Source: CAYWTS01 sp964461265
GTDB taxonomy: Bacteria > Bacteroidota > Ignavibacteria > Tepidaquicellales > OLB5
Direction of reading: 5' to 3'
Assembly: GCA_964461265.1 (NCBI GenBank)
Contig: CAYWTS010000003.1
Span: 62,001-126,000 of the forward strand
Length of the DNA: 64,000 nt
Both the position numbers and the translations under genes were made by a program. The stretch's first letter is position 1. Every line of letters begins with the position of its first letter. This document shows, one piece after another, positions 18,128-27,764 of the stretch. Under the pieces are notes generated by a model. It saw only the letters and a list, made by a program, of their open reading frames with translations. It had not been told where the DNA came from and made no database searches.

Positions 18128-19231
18128 TTAATACGTAAAAATATACTTACTTGTATCGGCCCATGAAAGGAAGTTAATATTATCTCTTCCGGCGTTATTG
18201 GTTATTTGCACTGAAGGAGGATTATTCGGACATCCTGAATACTGCACATGATTAGTATCACATCCGTAAATACCAAGTATAAAACCCTTAATAATAGAAA
18301 AATCTGTAAAAAACGCAGCTGTAATGTAGTAATTTCCGTTAAATAACCGGTGAATACGGTAGTCGGAATAATATATATTACCGTTTCTGGATATACTCAA
18401 CGTATCACTTGTAAACGGACTGTTTACGGGCGGCCAGTTAATATAAGAATTAACTATGTATTTACCTTCATTGAAGATAAAATTTGTATCAACAAAAGTT
18501 ATCGTTCCACCAATAGAATTAGGTTCAGGACCCGATACGGTTGTGAAGTTAAATACACCCGACCATGGGCCGGTGCTGTACCCGTTAGAGTTAGAAGCAT
18601 TAACACGCCAATAGTACTGTGTACCAGTTGTAAAAATAAAAAGCGGCGACTGATAATGTGTATTAACAATCCTGTTTGTGTCGGTAATAATCTGGGTAAA
18701 ACTGTTATTTCTTGAAACCTGAAGTCTATAATACTCGGCAGATTGAACGGGGTCCCAATCGAAAAACGGCAGAAAACTTACACCTGTAGCATTATTCGGT
18801 GGAGCAATTAAAACAGGAGGCTCCGGAGGATACAGTATGACCCAGAACCTGTAAGTATAGCTCCATGGTGTAGTATCGGATTGCCTGCAGGCTTTTACAT
18901 GCCAGTAATAATTTATTCCTGTGGCAAACACGCTGTCGGTTATCTGTATATTTGAACCAACTACAGAAGTATCAAAAAATACATTAGCAGTAAAATTAGC
19001 ATCTGTCGAAATCTGAATTATGTAAGACAAAGCACCTGTAAAATCTTCCCAGTCAAACATCGGAAATAAAGATTGTATTGTTGCTCTATCCGGCGGATAA
19101 AGAAGTTTTGGTGCATTTGCCGGCTGGTTATTCTCATTAAACGTAACTTGTTCATCTTTACAAGATGTAAAGAAAAAAATACATGAAACAACCGTAAAGC
19201 TTATTATATATACAAGATTTCTTTTAAGCAT
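18128..19231 (-). CDS. Fibronectin-like repeat lipoprotein with a C-terminal domain shared with the protein at 35141
   Basis: The frame is open to 19267, but starts at 19234/19231 (MMLKRN / MLKRN) avoid overlap with the upstream gene and give a lipoprotein signal ending FFFTSCKDE. Two repeats follow (about residues 35-130 and 135-230), each 'P..L.PP..AT....P.FDW......YY.LQIS...F' and 'YYWRVNA', like the fibronectin type III or big-1-like modules of Bacteroidota surface proteins. The last ~130 residues (GGTITFVDTNF ... WPPVNSP ... GCDTNH) match the 170-residue lipoprotein at 35141. Third gene after purL and a barrel-like protein; function unknown. Confidence 0.7.
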   Translation of the reverse strand: MLKRNLVYIISFTVVSCIFFFTSCKDEQVTFNENNQPANAPKLLYPPDRATIQSLFPMFDWEDFTGALSYIIQISTDANFTANVFFDTSVVGSNIQITDSVFATGINYYWHVKACRQSDTTPWSYTYRFWVILYPPEPPVLIAPPNNATGVSFLPFFDWDPVQSAEYYRLQVSRNNSFTQIITDTNRIVNTHYQSPLFIFTTGTQYYWRVNASNSNGYSTGPWSGVFNFTTVSGPEPNSIGGTITFVDTNFIFNEGKYIVNSYINWPPVNSPFTSDTLSISRNGNIYYSDYRIHRLFNGNYYITAAFFTDFSIIKGFILGIYGCDTNHVQYSGCPNNPPSVQITNNAGRDNINFLSWADTSKYIFTY

Positions 19232-19235
19232 CATT

Positions 19236-19853
19236 TTAAAATAATTTGCAACCGAAAATTGCACCACAGGAAAAATCGGTTATTGAAGGTTTATCTTTGG
19301 TCAGCATAAATGTATGCCGGATTTTTATGTATGGATATAATATAATAGCCGACTCTCCTATTCTGTACCCGGCTGTAATTTCAGGAAATAATCCTTTACC
19401 GCTTCCGTCAATAAAATAACCTGCACCAAAGGTAATAACACTTCTTGAACTAATAAAATCACCTCTGCTGATATGTGACATTATATCATATTTAGCAGAA
19501 ATACGCAACTGGTGTCTGTAGGCATCCTTAAATAAATATGAATACTCAGCCGATACCCTGTATTCCCCCTGTTTGCCAAAACCGAGTGTTAGTTCTCTTG
19601 TTAGTCCGAAATCGAACCTCTTATCTTCGTATGTTACTATTGGATTTACTACCATCATCACAATCATTAATCCAAAGCTGACGGTAGACAAGGTGTTGAC
19701 TGAAAACGGATTTTTCCCGGATAAAATAAACTTATTTTCATTATATCGGTTTTCTGATAATTTTAAACTTTTAACAGATAGACTCTGAGAATTAGAGTTG
19801 TTAAAGTAAAATGTAACAATACATAGAAAAATTAACAATGTTCTAAAAATCAT
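19236..19853 (-). CDS. Outer-membrane barrel-like protein coupled to purL
   Basis: 205 residues: signal peptide [23 protein letters not shown], then strand-like segments ([50 protein letters not shown]) ending AAIFGCKLF with terminal Phe. The start ATG overlaps the purL stop codon (ATGA), indicating translational coupling. Its downstream neighbour is the lipoprotein at 18128-19231. No family recognised; why it is joined to a purine gene is unclear. Confidence 0.65.
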   Translation of the reverse strand: MIFRTLLIFLCIVTFYFNNSNSQSLSVKSLKLSENRYNENKFILSGKNPFSVNTLSTVSFGLMIVMMVVNPIVTYEDKRFDFGLTRELTLGFGKQGEYRVSAEYSYLFKDAYRHQLRISAKYDIMSHISRGDFISSRSVITFGAGYFIDGSGKGLFPEITAGYRIGESAIILYPYIKIRHTFMLTKDKPSITDFSCGAIFGCKLF

Positions 19854-22126
19854 ATATCCATAATTTTTGCAATAGTACTGTAATAAGCATCAAATATAAC
19901 ATTTAATTTAATATCTATTGCATTATTAATTTTACAACTATCACCACCTGTAATCCCTGCCAGGGTAAAACTAACCCCAGACTTTTTACAAAGCGAAATT
20001 ATTATTTCGGCATTTGATTTATTAAAACTAATTATTACCCTGCTTTGAGATTCGTTAAATAATTCCAAATCTGTTCTGTAATTAAAATCGAAATTAACCG
20101 AACAGCCCAGAACATTGTTTCTGTTCATTATGCAGCACTCTGCTAAAGCAACTGCTAAACCACCTTCGGAAATATCATGAGCTGAATTAATCAAATTTTT
20201 AAGGGAAAACTCAGTTAAAAGATCAATAAGTTTTTTTTCGTAATTCGGGTCCACCTCCGGGGCATCACCGCATACCTTACCATGAATTAATTTCAAGTAT
20301 TCGCTGCCGCCAAGACCATCATTTACAGAGGATTGCTTTCCAATTACTGCAATAACATCACCTTCATTTTTAAAATATGATGTTGTAATATTATTTACAT
20401 CTTCCACCAATCCAACCATTCCTATAGTTGGTGTCGGATACACAGCATAATCGGGCGATTCATTATAAAAACTCACATTCCCTCCTGTGACAGGTGTATT
20501 TAATATCCTGCACGCATCTCCCATTCCTCTTACTGCCTCTTTGAACTGCCAGAAAACCTCGGGTTTATACGGATTACCGAAATTAAGGCAGTTAGTTACA
20601 GCAAGCGGTTTAGCTCCCGTGCATGCTACATTGCGGGCTGCTTCACATACTGCAATCATTGCACCTCTGTACGGATTTAAATAAACGTACCTGCCGTTGC
20701 AGTCGGTTTTCATTGCAAGTGCTTTGTTAGTTCCTTTGATTCTTACAACCGAAGCATCACATCCGGGGAGAACTACAGTATTTGTTCTTACTTGGGTATC
20801 ATATTGTTCGTAAACCCAGTTTTTATTAGCAATATTTGGTGATGAAAGCAATTGTAACAGTACCTCATTATAATTTTTGGATTCAATTATTAAATCAACG
20901 TCAAAATTTCTTAATTCTTTCAAATATTCCGGTTCTTTGTATTCACGTTTATAGACAGGCGCTCCCCCGCCGAGAACAAGAGTCTCTGCAGGAACATCTG
21001 CCTCAAGATTACCTTTGTAATGAACTTTCAGCCTGCCATCACCTGTAACCTGACCAATCTTAACGCAATTCAAATCCCATTTATCGAATATCTCTAATGC
21101 TTTATCTTCTTTCCCTTTCTCAATTATTACAAGCATCCTTTCCTGGGATTCGGAAAGCATAATTTCATAAGCACTCATATTTTCTTCACGCACCGGTACA
21201 AGGTCAAGGTTAATTTCCATTCCAGTATTTCCTTTTGCACTCATTTCACTTGTCGAACAGGTAATACCCGCAGCACCCATATCCTGCATACCTACAACAA
21301 CTCCGCTTTTTATCAATTCAAGTGAAGCTTCAAGCAATAATTTTTCCGTGAACGGGTCACCAACCTGAACTGATGGGCGTTTTGATTCCGATGCTTCTGA
21401 AATTTCTTCCGAAGCAAAAGTTGCACCGTGAATTCCGTCTCGCCCTGTGGAAGAACCAACAATAAAAACCGGATTTCCCTTACCCTTTGCTACCGCTCTT
21501 GCAACTTCATTATGCTTGACTATGCCAACAGCCATTGCGTTTACTATCGGATTATCAGTATAGCTTTCATCAAAATAAACCTCTCCGCTAACCGTTGGTA
21601 CTCCGAAACAATTGCCGTAATCACCGATACCTTTAACAACGTATTTGAAGAGGTATTTGGTTCTATCGACTCCTCCATTAAAAGACCCCTCCTTAATAAG
21701 GGGTGGATTTGGTGTGGTTATAACACCAAATCTTAATGAATTAAGTGCAGCGATGGGTCTTGCACCCATCGTGAAAATATCCCGCAGTATTCCTCCAACA
21801 CCTGTTGCAGCACCCTGGTAGGGCTCTACAGCGGAAGGGTGGTTATGTGATTCGATTTTGAATGCTACAGCAAGTCCGTCACCTATATCAACAAGCCCTG
21901 CGTTTTCCTCACCAGCTGAAACAAGTAAACGTCCGCCGCTGCGGGGGAGCTTTTTAAGCTCAAGTATTGAGTTTTTATACGAGCAGTGCTCGCTCCACAT
22001 AACTGAGTATATTCCAAGCTCTGTGTAGGTCGGAGTTCTACCGAGAATTTCGATTATCCTATTATATTCTACTTCTAATAAGCCGAGTTCTTTGGCTAAG
22101 TTGAGGTTAACTATGGGGTCTGACAT
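19850..22126 (-). CDS. purL: Phosphoribosylformylglycinamidine synthase, large subunit (PurL)
   Basis: 758 residues, the small-PurL type that works with PurQ and PurS. Converts FGAR to FGAM with ATP and glutamine-derived ammonia, purine step 4. Signatures: [13 protein letters not shown] (residues 41-53), [20 protein letters not shown] (91-110), [25 protein letters not shown], and the second half with '[14 protein letters not shown]' and '[11 protein letters not shown]'. Residues about 137-153 ([16 protein letters not shown]) are an extra stretch not found between LRFG and KYLF in ordinary PurL proteins; it is encoded by a palindromic repeat at 21668-21718. Confidence 0.96.
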   Translation of the reverse strand: MSDPIVNLNLAKELGLLEVEYNRIIEILGRTPTYTELGIYSVMWSEHCSYKNSILELKKLPRSGGRLLVSAGEENAGLVDIGDGLAVAFKIESHNHPSAVEPYQGAATGVGGILRDIFTMGARPIAALNSLRFGVITTPNPPLIKEGSFNGGVDRTKYLFKYVVKGIGDYGNCFGVPTVSGEVYFDESYTDNPIVNAMAVGIVKHNEVARAVAKGKGNPVFIVGSSTGRDGIHGATFASEEISEASESKRPSVQVGDPFTEKLLLEASLELIKSGVVVGMQDMGAAGITCSTSEMSAKGNTGMEINLDLVPVREENMSAYEIMLSESQERMLVIIEKGKEDKALEIFDKWDLNCVKIGQVTGDGRLKVHYKGNLEADVPAETLVLGGGAPVYKREYKEPEYLKELRNFDVDLIIESKNYNEVLLQLLSSPNIANKNWVYEQYDTQVRTNTVVLPGCDASVVRIKGTNKALAMKTDCNGRYVYLNPYRGAMIAVCEAARNVACTGAKPLAVTNCLNFGNPYKPEVFWQFKEAVRGMGDACRILNTPVTGGNVSFYNESPDYAVYPTPTIGMVGLVEDVNNITTSYFKNEGDVIAVIGKQSSVNDGLGGSEYLKLIHGKVCGDAPEVDPNYEKKLIDLLTEFSLKNLINSAHDISEGGLAVALAECCIMNRNNVLGCSVNFDFNYRTDLELFNESQSRVIISFNKSNAEIIISLCKKSGVSFTLAGITGGDSCKINNAIDIKLNVIFDAYYSTIAKIMDI
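21668..21718 (-). repeat. In-frame repeat cassette inside purL
   Basis: On the minus strand it encodes PNPPLIKEG from the sequence CCACCCCTTATTAAGGAGGGG, with CCTTATTAAGG as palindromic core. It adds about 16 codons to purL without breaking the frame. The P-P-x-x-K-x-G coding pattern recurs in the sorting domain at 39598-39622. Confidence 0.6.
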
Positions 22127-22171
22127 TATTGTTATAATCTTGTTAACTAAATTATTTTAAATCTCCTGCTC

Positions 22172-22341
22172 TTACTTCCATTGTGTAACAATGAACGGTG
22201 AGAATCCATGTGCAATTGAATCAGCTTTCACAAATTCTTTGCAATTTAGAAAAAGTGGTATTAATATATTTGGAGCTGTGGTTTTACCAGCTCCATTCGG
22301 TCATGCAATTATATAAATATTAGTCTTTAAATTTTGTTAAA
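22172..22341 (-). pseudogene. Remnant of a zeta-toxin-like AAA ATPase
   Basis: In one minus-strand frame: QNLKTNIYIIA, a TGA, then PNGAGKTTAPNILIPLFLN and KEFVKADSIAHGFSPF, ending QWK-TAA at 22172. This is the N-terminal Walker A region (IIAGPNGAGKTT ... FVNAD.IA.GLSPF) of the zeta-toxin-like/UDP-GlcNAc kinase-like ATPase family, with the first glycine of the P-loop codon GGA turned to TGA and everything after about residue 48 lost. No antitoxin-like ORF is adjacent. No start codon is visible. Confidence 0.6.
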
Positions 22342-22389
22342 TGCAAAATCTGAAATTTTAGGGAAAGAAATAAGTCAAATCATTGATTA

Positions 22390-22413
22390 GCAGTCTACCC
22401 CGATTACTCGGGG
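22390..22413 (-). repeat. Hairpin after the methyltransferase gene
   Basis: GTCTGACCCCGAGTAATCGG and its partner arm form a stem (CCCCG-loop-CGGGG, with outer GTCT/AGAC) directly past the stop at 22414. It has no T-tract, so termination is uncertain. The CCCGA...TCGGG core also occurs at 34442-34457. Confidence 0.45.
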
Positions 22414-23100
22414 TCAGACCTTACAAATTTCAAAAAATAAACTCGATTCATCCACTTCCTCAATTACCAATTCTATATCGTTAATTCCCAATATCAGTTT
22501 TTTGAAATGTTCCGATGTTACTGTTGTGGCTGTAAACCCATCTTTACAAACAATATTGCCGTCTTTAGTTTTTTCTTCATCAATTTCACCAAGTAATCCT
22601 GCATCGGATTGCAAGCGGAACCATTCAAGCCGATGTTCCCAAAACTTTTGGGAATAAGATGAAAATATTACTATGCCTCCTTGTTTTGTCACACGTATAC
22701 TTTCTTTTATTAATTCCCTTTGGTCAACGTGAAATGCAGAAATACCGTTTTGAATACATACTACCATATCAAAAGTATTATCTTGAAATGTGAGATGAAC
22801 TGCATCCATAGTCATTAAAGTACAATTCAGATATCCTGTAAGAAATTTTTTGCCAAGCTCTATGCTTGATTCCGAATTATCGATGCCATAAACCTGACTT
22901 GCTTTACCTGCAATTTGCGGAAGTATCCTGCCGTAACCACAGCCAAGCTCAAGAACAATATCATCTTTTTTAATTTTACTTAACACATAGTTAAGTTCAG
23001 CTTCTAAGTATTGCTTAACACGGGGAGGTGCAATATCATAACACTTCTTTAAACGTTCGGCAGAAAGTTTATCTGAATAATATGAAGATGAAGAAACCAT
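22414..23100 (-). CDS. Class I SAM-dependent methyltransferase
   Basis: 228 residues. Rossmann-fold methyltransferase: motif I IVLELGCGYGRILPQIAG (about residues 49-66), acidic residue after strand 2 (VYGIDNSESSIELGKK), motif post-II MTMDAVHLTFQDNTFDMVVC and 'VTKQGGIVIFSS'. The substrate cannot be told. It starts 3 bases after the EI24-type gene stop and is third in a metK-EI24-methyltransferase run, so SAM is made and used by the products of one transcript. Confidence 0.88.
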   Translation of the reverse strand: MVSSSSYYSDKLSAERLKKCYDIAPPRVKQYLEAELNYVLSKIKKDDIVLELGCGYGRILPQIAGKASQVYGIDNSESSIELGKKFLTGYLNCTLMTMDAVHLTFQDNTFDMVVCIQNGISAFHVDQRELIKESIRVTKQGGIVIFSSYSQKFWEHRLEWFRLQSDAGLLGEIDEEKTKDGNIVCKDGFTATTVTSEHFKKLILGINDIELVIEEVDESSLFFEICKV

Positions 23101-23102
23101 AC

Positions 23103-23854
23103 TTATTGTTTTAAATCAAAAACCGGATAGCGTTCAAAATATATTGCTGTTCCGCTCACTACAAGAAGCGGTTTTAAAAAAACATTAACTACAGGCAGAA
23201 ACATCAGAAGAAATGCAATACATCCAAAACCGTATGTAACCATTTTGCCCGAACTAACTGTTTTAAGCTTAAGTTTAAAACTCATTCGCTTCCTGGTCAT
23301 AGGATAATCAAGGAAATCGAATGCATTATAATAGAACAAAAATATCAATCCCAAAATAGCCGATATTATGCTTCCTATAACGGGAATGATATTTATCAAT
23401 AATATCAGTATCAAAAAAGCAAAGTAGAAAATTAATTTTTGTATTTCAGCTTTTATACTTATATATGCATCTTTCCAGAAACTTAAATCGCTCACCGGCT
23501 TTTTGTTGATTATTGCTTCTTCTGTAATTTGCGAAATGTTCTCATTGAAAGGTGCTGTAATCAGTCCGCCGAAAACTGTAAAAAGAAAGTAACATACAAT
23601 CAGGACAACTAAAAATCCTATAACAATTAAAAACACATAAAGAAATTCATTCCAGAAACCAGCCTGCGTACCGGATACACCGGTTAATTTACTAAACCAG
23701 CCGATTAATTTTGAATAAGTTAAAATAAAAATACCCCCGTAAATAATTATGTTAATTATTACGGGAGTAATAGAATATAATATAAGTTTTTTATGAGTAA
23801 AAAAGTATTTCAGGCACCGGAAAGGATATGAGAAGCCAAAAAAAAATTGTTCAT
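23103..23854 (-). CDS. EI24/CysZ-like membrane protein with an apparent frameshift near its start
   Basis: The simple frame starts only at GTG 23636 (177 codons), but the same frame is coding and open to 23855: [14 protein letters not shown], then [20 protein letters not shown], the typical N-terminus of EI24/CysZ proteins. The only good start is ATG 23854 (MNN), overlapping the metK stop as ATGA, and it joins that frame only if the T9 run at 23838-23846 is read with one base more. Full-length protein is about 250 residues with 5-6 membrane segments and '[20 protein letters not shown]'. CysZ imports sulfate; whether this paralog does is unknown. The frameshift may be an assembly error or transcriptional slippage. 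Confidence 0.7.
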
Positions 23855-25083
23855 TTTATTTTTTTAAACAGTTTAACCAAGTCAAGCTTTTCCCACGTGA
23901 AGTCTTTATCTTCTTTACCGAAATGTCCGTAATTTGATGTTTTACGGAAAATTGGTCTTTTTAAATTCAGCCTGTCAATAATTCCGGCAGGAGTCATATC
24001 AATATTTTTCTTAATGAAATCAGCGATTTTAATATCTGAAACCTTACCTGTTCCATACGTATTAACAAATATATTAATTGGCTGAGCAACACCTATAGCA
24101 TACGAGACCTGTATAAGGCACTCGGCTGCAAGCCCGGCTGCAACAATATTTTTAGCGATGTGTCTGCATGCATAGGCAGCGCTTCTATCAACTTTCGAGG
24201 GATCTTTGCCCGAAAATGCCCCTCCTCCATGAGCACCTTTACCGCCATAAGTATCTACAATAATTTTCCTGCCGGTTAAACCTGTATCACCATGAGGTCC
24301 GCCTATTACGAACTTCCCGGTAGGGTTAACATGATAAGTTATTTGGCTGTTAAAAAGTTTTTGCAGCCTTGCAGGCAATTGTTTTTTCACTCGTGGAATC
24401 AAGTATTTTATTATGTCAGCTTTTATAGTATCCTGCATTTCTTTATCAGCTTTCAGTGCTGCCGATGGTGTGCCGTTCATAGGCTTTCGGAATTCATCGT
24501 GCTGTGTAGATATAACTATGGTATCAATCCGGGTGGGTTCCCCTTTATTATCATATTCAATGGTGACCTGCGACTTAGAGTCAGGTCTAAGATATTTCAT
24601 TACTTTGCCTTCTTTCCTGATAGCAGCAAGCTCTCTGAGTAAACGGTGCGCTAAATCCAATGCAAGAGGCATATAATTATCGGTTTCATTTGTAGCATAA
24701 CCAAACATCATACCCTGGTCACCTGCACCCTGTTGTTTTACTTCACCGCGTTCTACTCCCCGGTTAATATCTGCCGACTGCTCGTGCATTACATTCAGTA
24801 TGCCGCAGGAATCTGCTGTAAACTGATATTCCTCTTTGTTATAACCTATATCGCGTATAACATCCCTTGCAATCTTTTGTATATCAATTTTTGCTTTTGT
24901 TTCTTCGGTTGTTCGTATTTCACCGCCTACAACAACAAGTCCCGTTGTAACGTATGTTTCACACGCAACTTTAGCATTTGTGTCATATTTAAGAATTGAA
25001 TCGAGAATAGCGTCAGAAATCTGGTCGCAAATTTTATCCGGGTGACCTTCACTTACGGATTCTGATGTGAAAAAATAAGACAT
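23851..25083 (-). CDS. metK: S-adenosylmethionine synthetase
   Basis: 410 residues. Makes SAM from methionine and ATP. Signature motifs: [18 protein letters not shown] (residues 9-26), [15 protein letters not shown] (about 118-132) and the P-loop-like [18 protein letters not shown] (about 287-304). Start supported by TTTCTCC (minus-strand GGAGAAA) about 5 bases upstream. Its stop overlaps the start of the membrane protein gene downstream. Nothing unusual in the coding sequence. Confidence 0.98.
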   Translation of the reverse strand: MSYFFTSESVSEGHPDKICDQISDAILDSILKYDTNAKVACETYVTTGLVVVGGEIRTTEETKAKIDIQKIARDVIRDIGYNKEEYQFTADSCGILNVMHEQSADINRGVERGEVKQQGAGDQGMMFGYATNETDNYMPLALDLAHRLLRELAAIRKEGKVMKYLRPDSKSQVTIEYDNKGEPTRIDTIVISTQHDEFRKPMNGTPSAALKADKEMQDTIKADIIKYLIPRVKKQLPARLQKLFNSQITYHVNPTGKFVIGGPHGDTGLTGRKIIVDTYGGKGAHGGGAFSGKDPSKVDRSAAYACRHIAKNIVAAGLAAECLIQVSYAIGVAQPINIFVNTYGTGKVSDIKIADFIKKNIDMTPAGIIDRLNLKRPIFRKTSNYGHFGKEDKDFTWEKLDLVKLFKKIK

Positions 25084-25130
25084 TTATTTCTCCTAATAAT
25101 TTATTTTATCATATCTATGTAAAATTCCAA

Positions 25131-27125
25131 CTATTCACTGGATTCATTTACTAATTCAGCTAAATCTTTTACTTTTACTTTGTCATCTCTCCCTTTCTCT
25201 TTCACTCCATCGGTCATCATTGTCATACAAAACGGACAGGCGGTTGAAATTATATCAGGATTAAGAGTAAGTGCTTCTTCAGTCCGTAAAATATTAACCT
25301 TTTTCCCGATTTTTTCTTCCAACCACATTCTTCCACCACCTGCACCGCAGCATAAACCTTTATCTCCCGAGCGCTCCATTTCAGTAAGATTACTCCTGTT
25401 TACTTTTCGTAACAATTTCCTTGGTGAATCATATATTTTGTTATATCTGCCGAGATAGCATGAATCGTGATAAGTAATTGTATTATCTGTCTTTTTCGAT
25501 TCCAGAAGCTTGATTTTACCTTCTTCAATCAACTCGCCGATAAAATCAGAGTGATGGATAACTTCAAAATCGCCCCCAAAAGCTTTATACTCATTACCTA
25601 TTATATGGAAACAGTGCGGACAGCTTACAAGTATCTTGCTAAATTTGTATTTCTTCAATGTAACAATATTTTCCTTAATAAGCATTTGCGCAAGATACTC
25701 ATTACCCAGCCGGCGTGCCGAATCTCCGTTACATTTTTCCTCTGTACCAAGCACCGCATAATTTACGCCTGCCTTATTTAACAATTCAGCTAACGCTCTT
25801 GATACATTCTGGTATCTTGCATCAAAGGCTCCGGCACAGCCAACCCAGTAAAGCACTTCAAATTCTTTTTTCTCATAAGCAAGAGGAACATTTAATCCTT
25901 CTGCCCAAATTAACCTATCGGACTGAGGAAAAGCCCAAGGTGCACCATTGTTTTCCATATTTGAAAATACCGTCATCAGCTCTTCAGGAAATCTTGACTC
26001 GCTTTGCACAAGGTACCGACGCATATCAACAATAGGATTAATGTGTTCTATGCTTACAGGGCATTCATGCATACATGCCATGCAGCTTGTGCATGCCCAA
26101 AGTTCTGCATCACTAATATAAACATCCGAAACTAACTTTTGAGTCTCAATATCTGGGGGGATCTCTTTCCTTTTAACAATCAGTGGTGCCTTCTGTCCAA
26201 CACGTTCACGGATGTTCATTATTATCTTACGTGGTGAAAGCGGTTTACCTGTAATGTTTGCCGGGCATACCGAGCTACACCTGCCGCATTCGGTGCAGGC
26301 ATACCCGTCCAACATTTCCTTCCAGGTAAGCTGCTCGATATCACCTGTTCCGAGAAATACGTCTTCCTGTTCGAAATCTATTTCTTCAGTATCGAGAGTC
26401 TGCGGACCAAGCTTTGCAAGATATACATTTGGTAATGAAGTAACAACATGGAAGTGTTTGGAATAAGGCAAGTAATTCAGAAATACAAAAACCAGAATCA
26501 CATGCCCCCACCAAAATACAGAATACGCTATTATGACATCCGATGTATTATATAGCTGTGAAACAAATGCTGCTAAAATATGACCCTTGTAATGAACATC
26601 GGAACCGGAATGTATTAGCAGCTTAGCTGAATTTACTCCCATCATAGTAACCATAACCAGAAAAATTAAAAATAAAATAACAAGTGCATCGTAGCTTTTG
26701 GTATTATCTCCCTTTAACCTTTTTGGCTTTAATACAAGCCTACGGAACACTGCAAACAGTACGGATATTATTACAAGAAGGCAAAAAATATCCTGTGAAG
26801 CAAATATATATTTAGAAATACCGCCAAGTGAAGCATATGAAAAATCGGAATAAAATCCCTGGATTAATGATTCCAAAATCGCAGTAGAAAGCACAATAAA
26901 TCCCCAGAAAATAAATGCATGCATTAGACCTGCAAATGGTTCTCTTAAAATTTTTGACTGTGCAAGACCCACCGTTAATAAATTTTTAATACGTGCAAAA
27001 TGATTTTGTGAACGATTATCTTTTCTTCCGAGCCGCAGATAAGATCTTATACGTAAAAGATTATATACGAAGAAAGAAATCGAAGCTGCGAAAAGTACAA
27101 TAAAGACGAAATTATGCAGGAGCAT
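25131..27125 (-). CDS. Membrane-bound HdrD-like Fe-S oxidoreductase
   Basis: 664 residues. N-terminal part (about 1-245) has six membrane segments of the nitrate-reductase gamma/HdrE-like cytochrome b type, with several His residues that could bind heme. Then two [4Fe-4S] motifs (CTECGRCSSVCP and CTSCMACMHECP), and two CCG domains (YWVGCAGAFDARYQN ... EKCNGDSARR; TYHDSCYLGRYNKIYD ... LCCGAGGGRMW, with ACPFC). Such proteins feed electrons between quinones and soluble carriers, often with ETF in fatty-acid or branched-chain oxidation. No etfAB here, so the partner is unknown. Separate from metK by 47 bp. Confidence 0.9.
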   Translation of the reverse strand: MLLHNFVFIVLFAASISFFVYNLLRIRSYLRLGRKDNRSQNHFARIKNLLTVGLAQSKILREPFAGLMHAFIFWGFIVLSTAILESLIQGFYSDFSYASLGGISKYIFASQDIFCLLVIISVLFAVFRRLVLKPKRLKGDNTKSYDALVILFLIFLVMVTMMGVNSAKLLIHSGSDVHYKGHILAAFVSQLYNTSDVIIAYSVFWWGHVILVFVFLNYLPYSKHFHVVTSLPNVYLAKLGPQTLDTEEIDFEQEDVFLGTGDIEQLTWKEMLDGYACTECGRCSSVCPANITGKPLSPRKIIMNIRERVGQKAPLIVKRKEIPPDIETQKLVSDVYISDAELWACTSCMACMHECPVSIEHINPIVDMRRYLVQSESRFPEELMTVFSNMENNGAPWAFPQSDRLIWAEGLNVPLAYEKKEFEVLYWVGCAGAFDARYQNVSRALAELLNKAGVNYAVLGTEEKCNGDSARRLGNEYLAQMLIKENIVTLKKYKFSKILVSCPHCFHIIGNEYKAFGGDFEVIHHSDFIGELIEEGKIKLLESKKTDNTITYHDSCYLGRYNKIYDSPRKLLRKVNRSNLTEMERSGDKGLCCGAGGGRMWLEEKIGKKVNILRTEEALTLNPDIISTACPFCMTMMTDGVKEKGRDDKVKVKDLAELVNESSE

Positions 27126-27268
27126 AAATCAAAGTTATAGAAAAATCACATAACTAAAAAGTAAAATGTTAAAAATACATACATTTTAAGGCTTTTTTAA
27201 GTTTAATAAGACAATTTAACTACTTGTATTTCTACTTCTTAAATCTTATTTTTTAATATAATTGTGTA

Positions 27269-27715
27269 ATGAGATTAAACAAAATATCTAATTACATTTT
27301 AATTCTTTTAATACCACTTTTGATTAGCTGCAGTTCAAAGTCGTATGATATCGAAGAAGTGGAGGAAGAATCAACCGAGGAACAAAACAAAACTACTGAG
27401 CACGAGATAAAAAAAGAAACAGAACCTCCGCAAGAAGAATTAAAAACAATTGAACCTAAGGAAGAGGTTTCAAAAGAACCGGAGGGAAACGTATATACTA
27501 TTCAGATTGGTGCATTTAATCTAGAAAACAATGCAGTCACAATCATGAACCGGGCTAAGGATGAGTTCAACTACGAAGTTTACTATCGGTTTATCGACGG
27601 TTACTTCAAAGTGGGACTTGGAAAATTTAAGTCAAGAGCCGAGGCTTTATCAATACTAGGCAAAATACAGGCATCGGGATATGCTGATGCTTTTATCACA
27701 GTTTTTTTTAAATAA
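27269..27715 (+). CDS. SPOR-domain lipoprotein (copy 1)
   Basis: 148 residues. Lipoprotein signal MRLNKISNYILILLIPLLISC with lipidation Cys21, then a Glu/Lys-rich linker (about 24-80), then a SPOR domain (about 81-148): YTIQIGAFNLENNAVTIMNR ... YYRFIDGYFKVGLGKF...EALSILGKIQASGYADAFI. SPOR domains bind glycan strands lacking stem peptides, mostly at division sites. It begins a module of one SPOR lipoprotein followed by two paralogous barrels; the same order recurs at 29733-31810. Confidence 0.9.
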   Translation: MRLNKISNYILILLIPLLISCSSKSYDIEEVEEESTEEQNKTTEHEIKKETEPPQEELKTIEPKEEVSKEPEGNVYTIQIGAFNLENNAVTIMNRAKDEFNYEVYYRFIDGYFKVGLGKFKSRAEALSILGKIQASGYADAFITVFFK

Positions 27716-27764
27716 ATTTTATATTTTATATTTATACATTTTAAAAAAGTAGGGGAAAACAGTT

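Noticed and set aside
23103..23636. GTG 23636 as true start of the EI24 gene
   Set aside because: Would delete the conserved N-terminal helix pair that the upstream frame clearly encodes.
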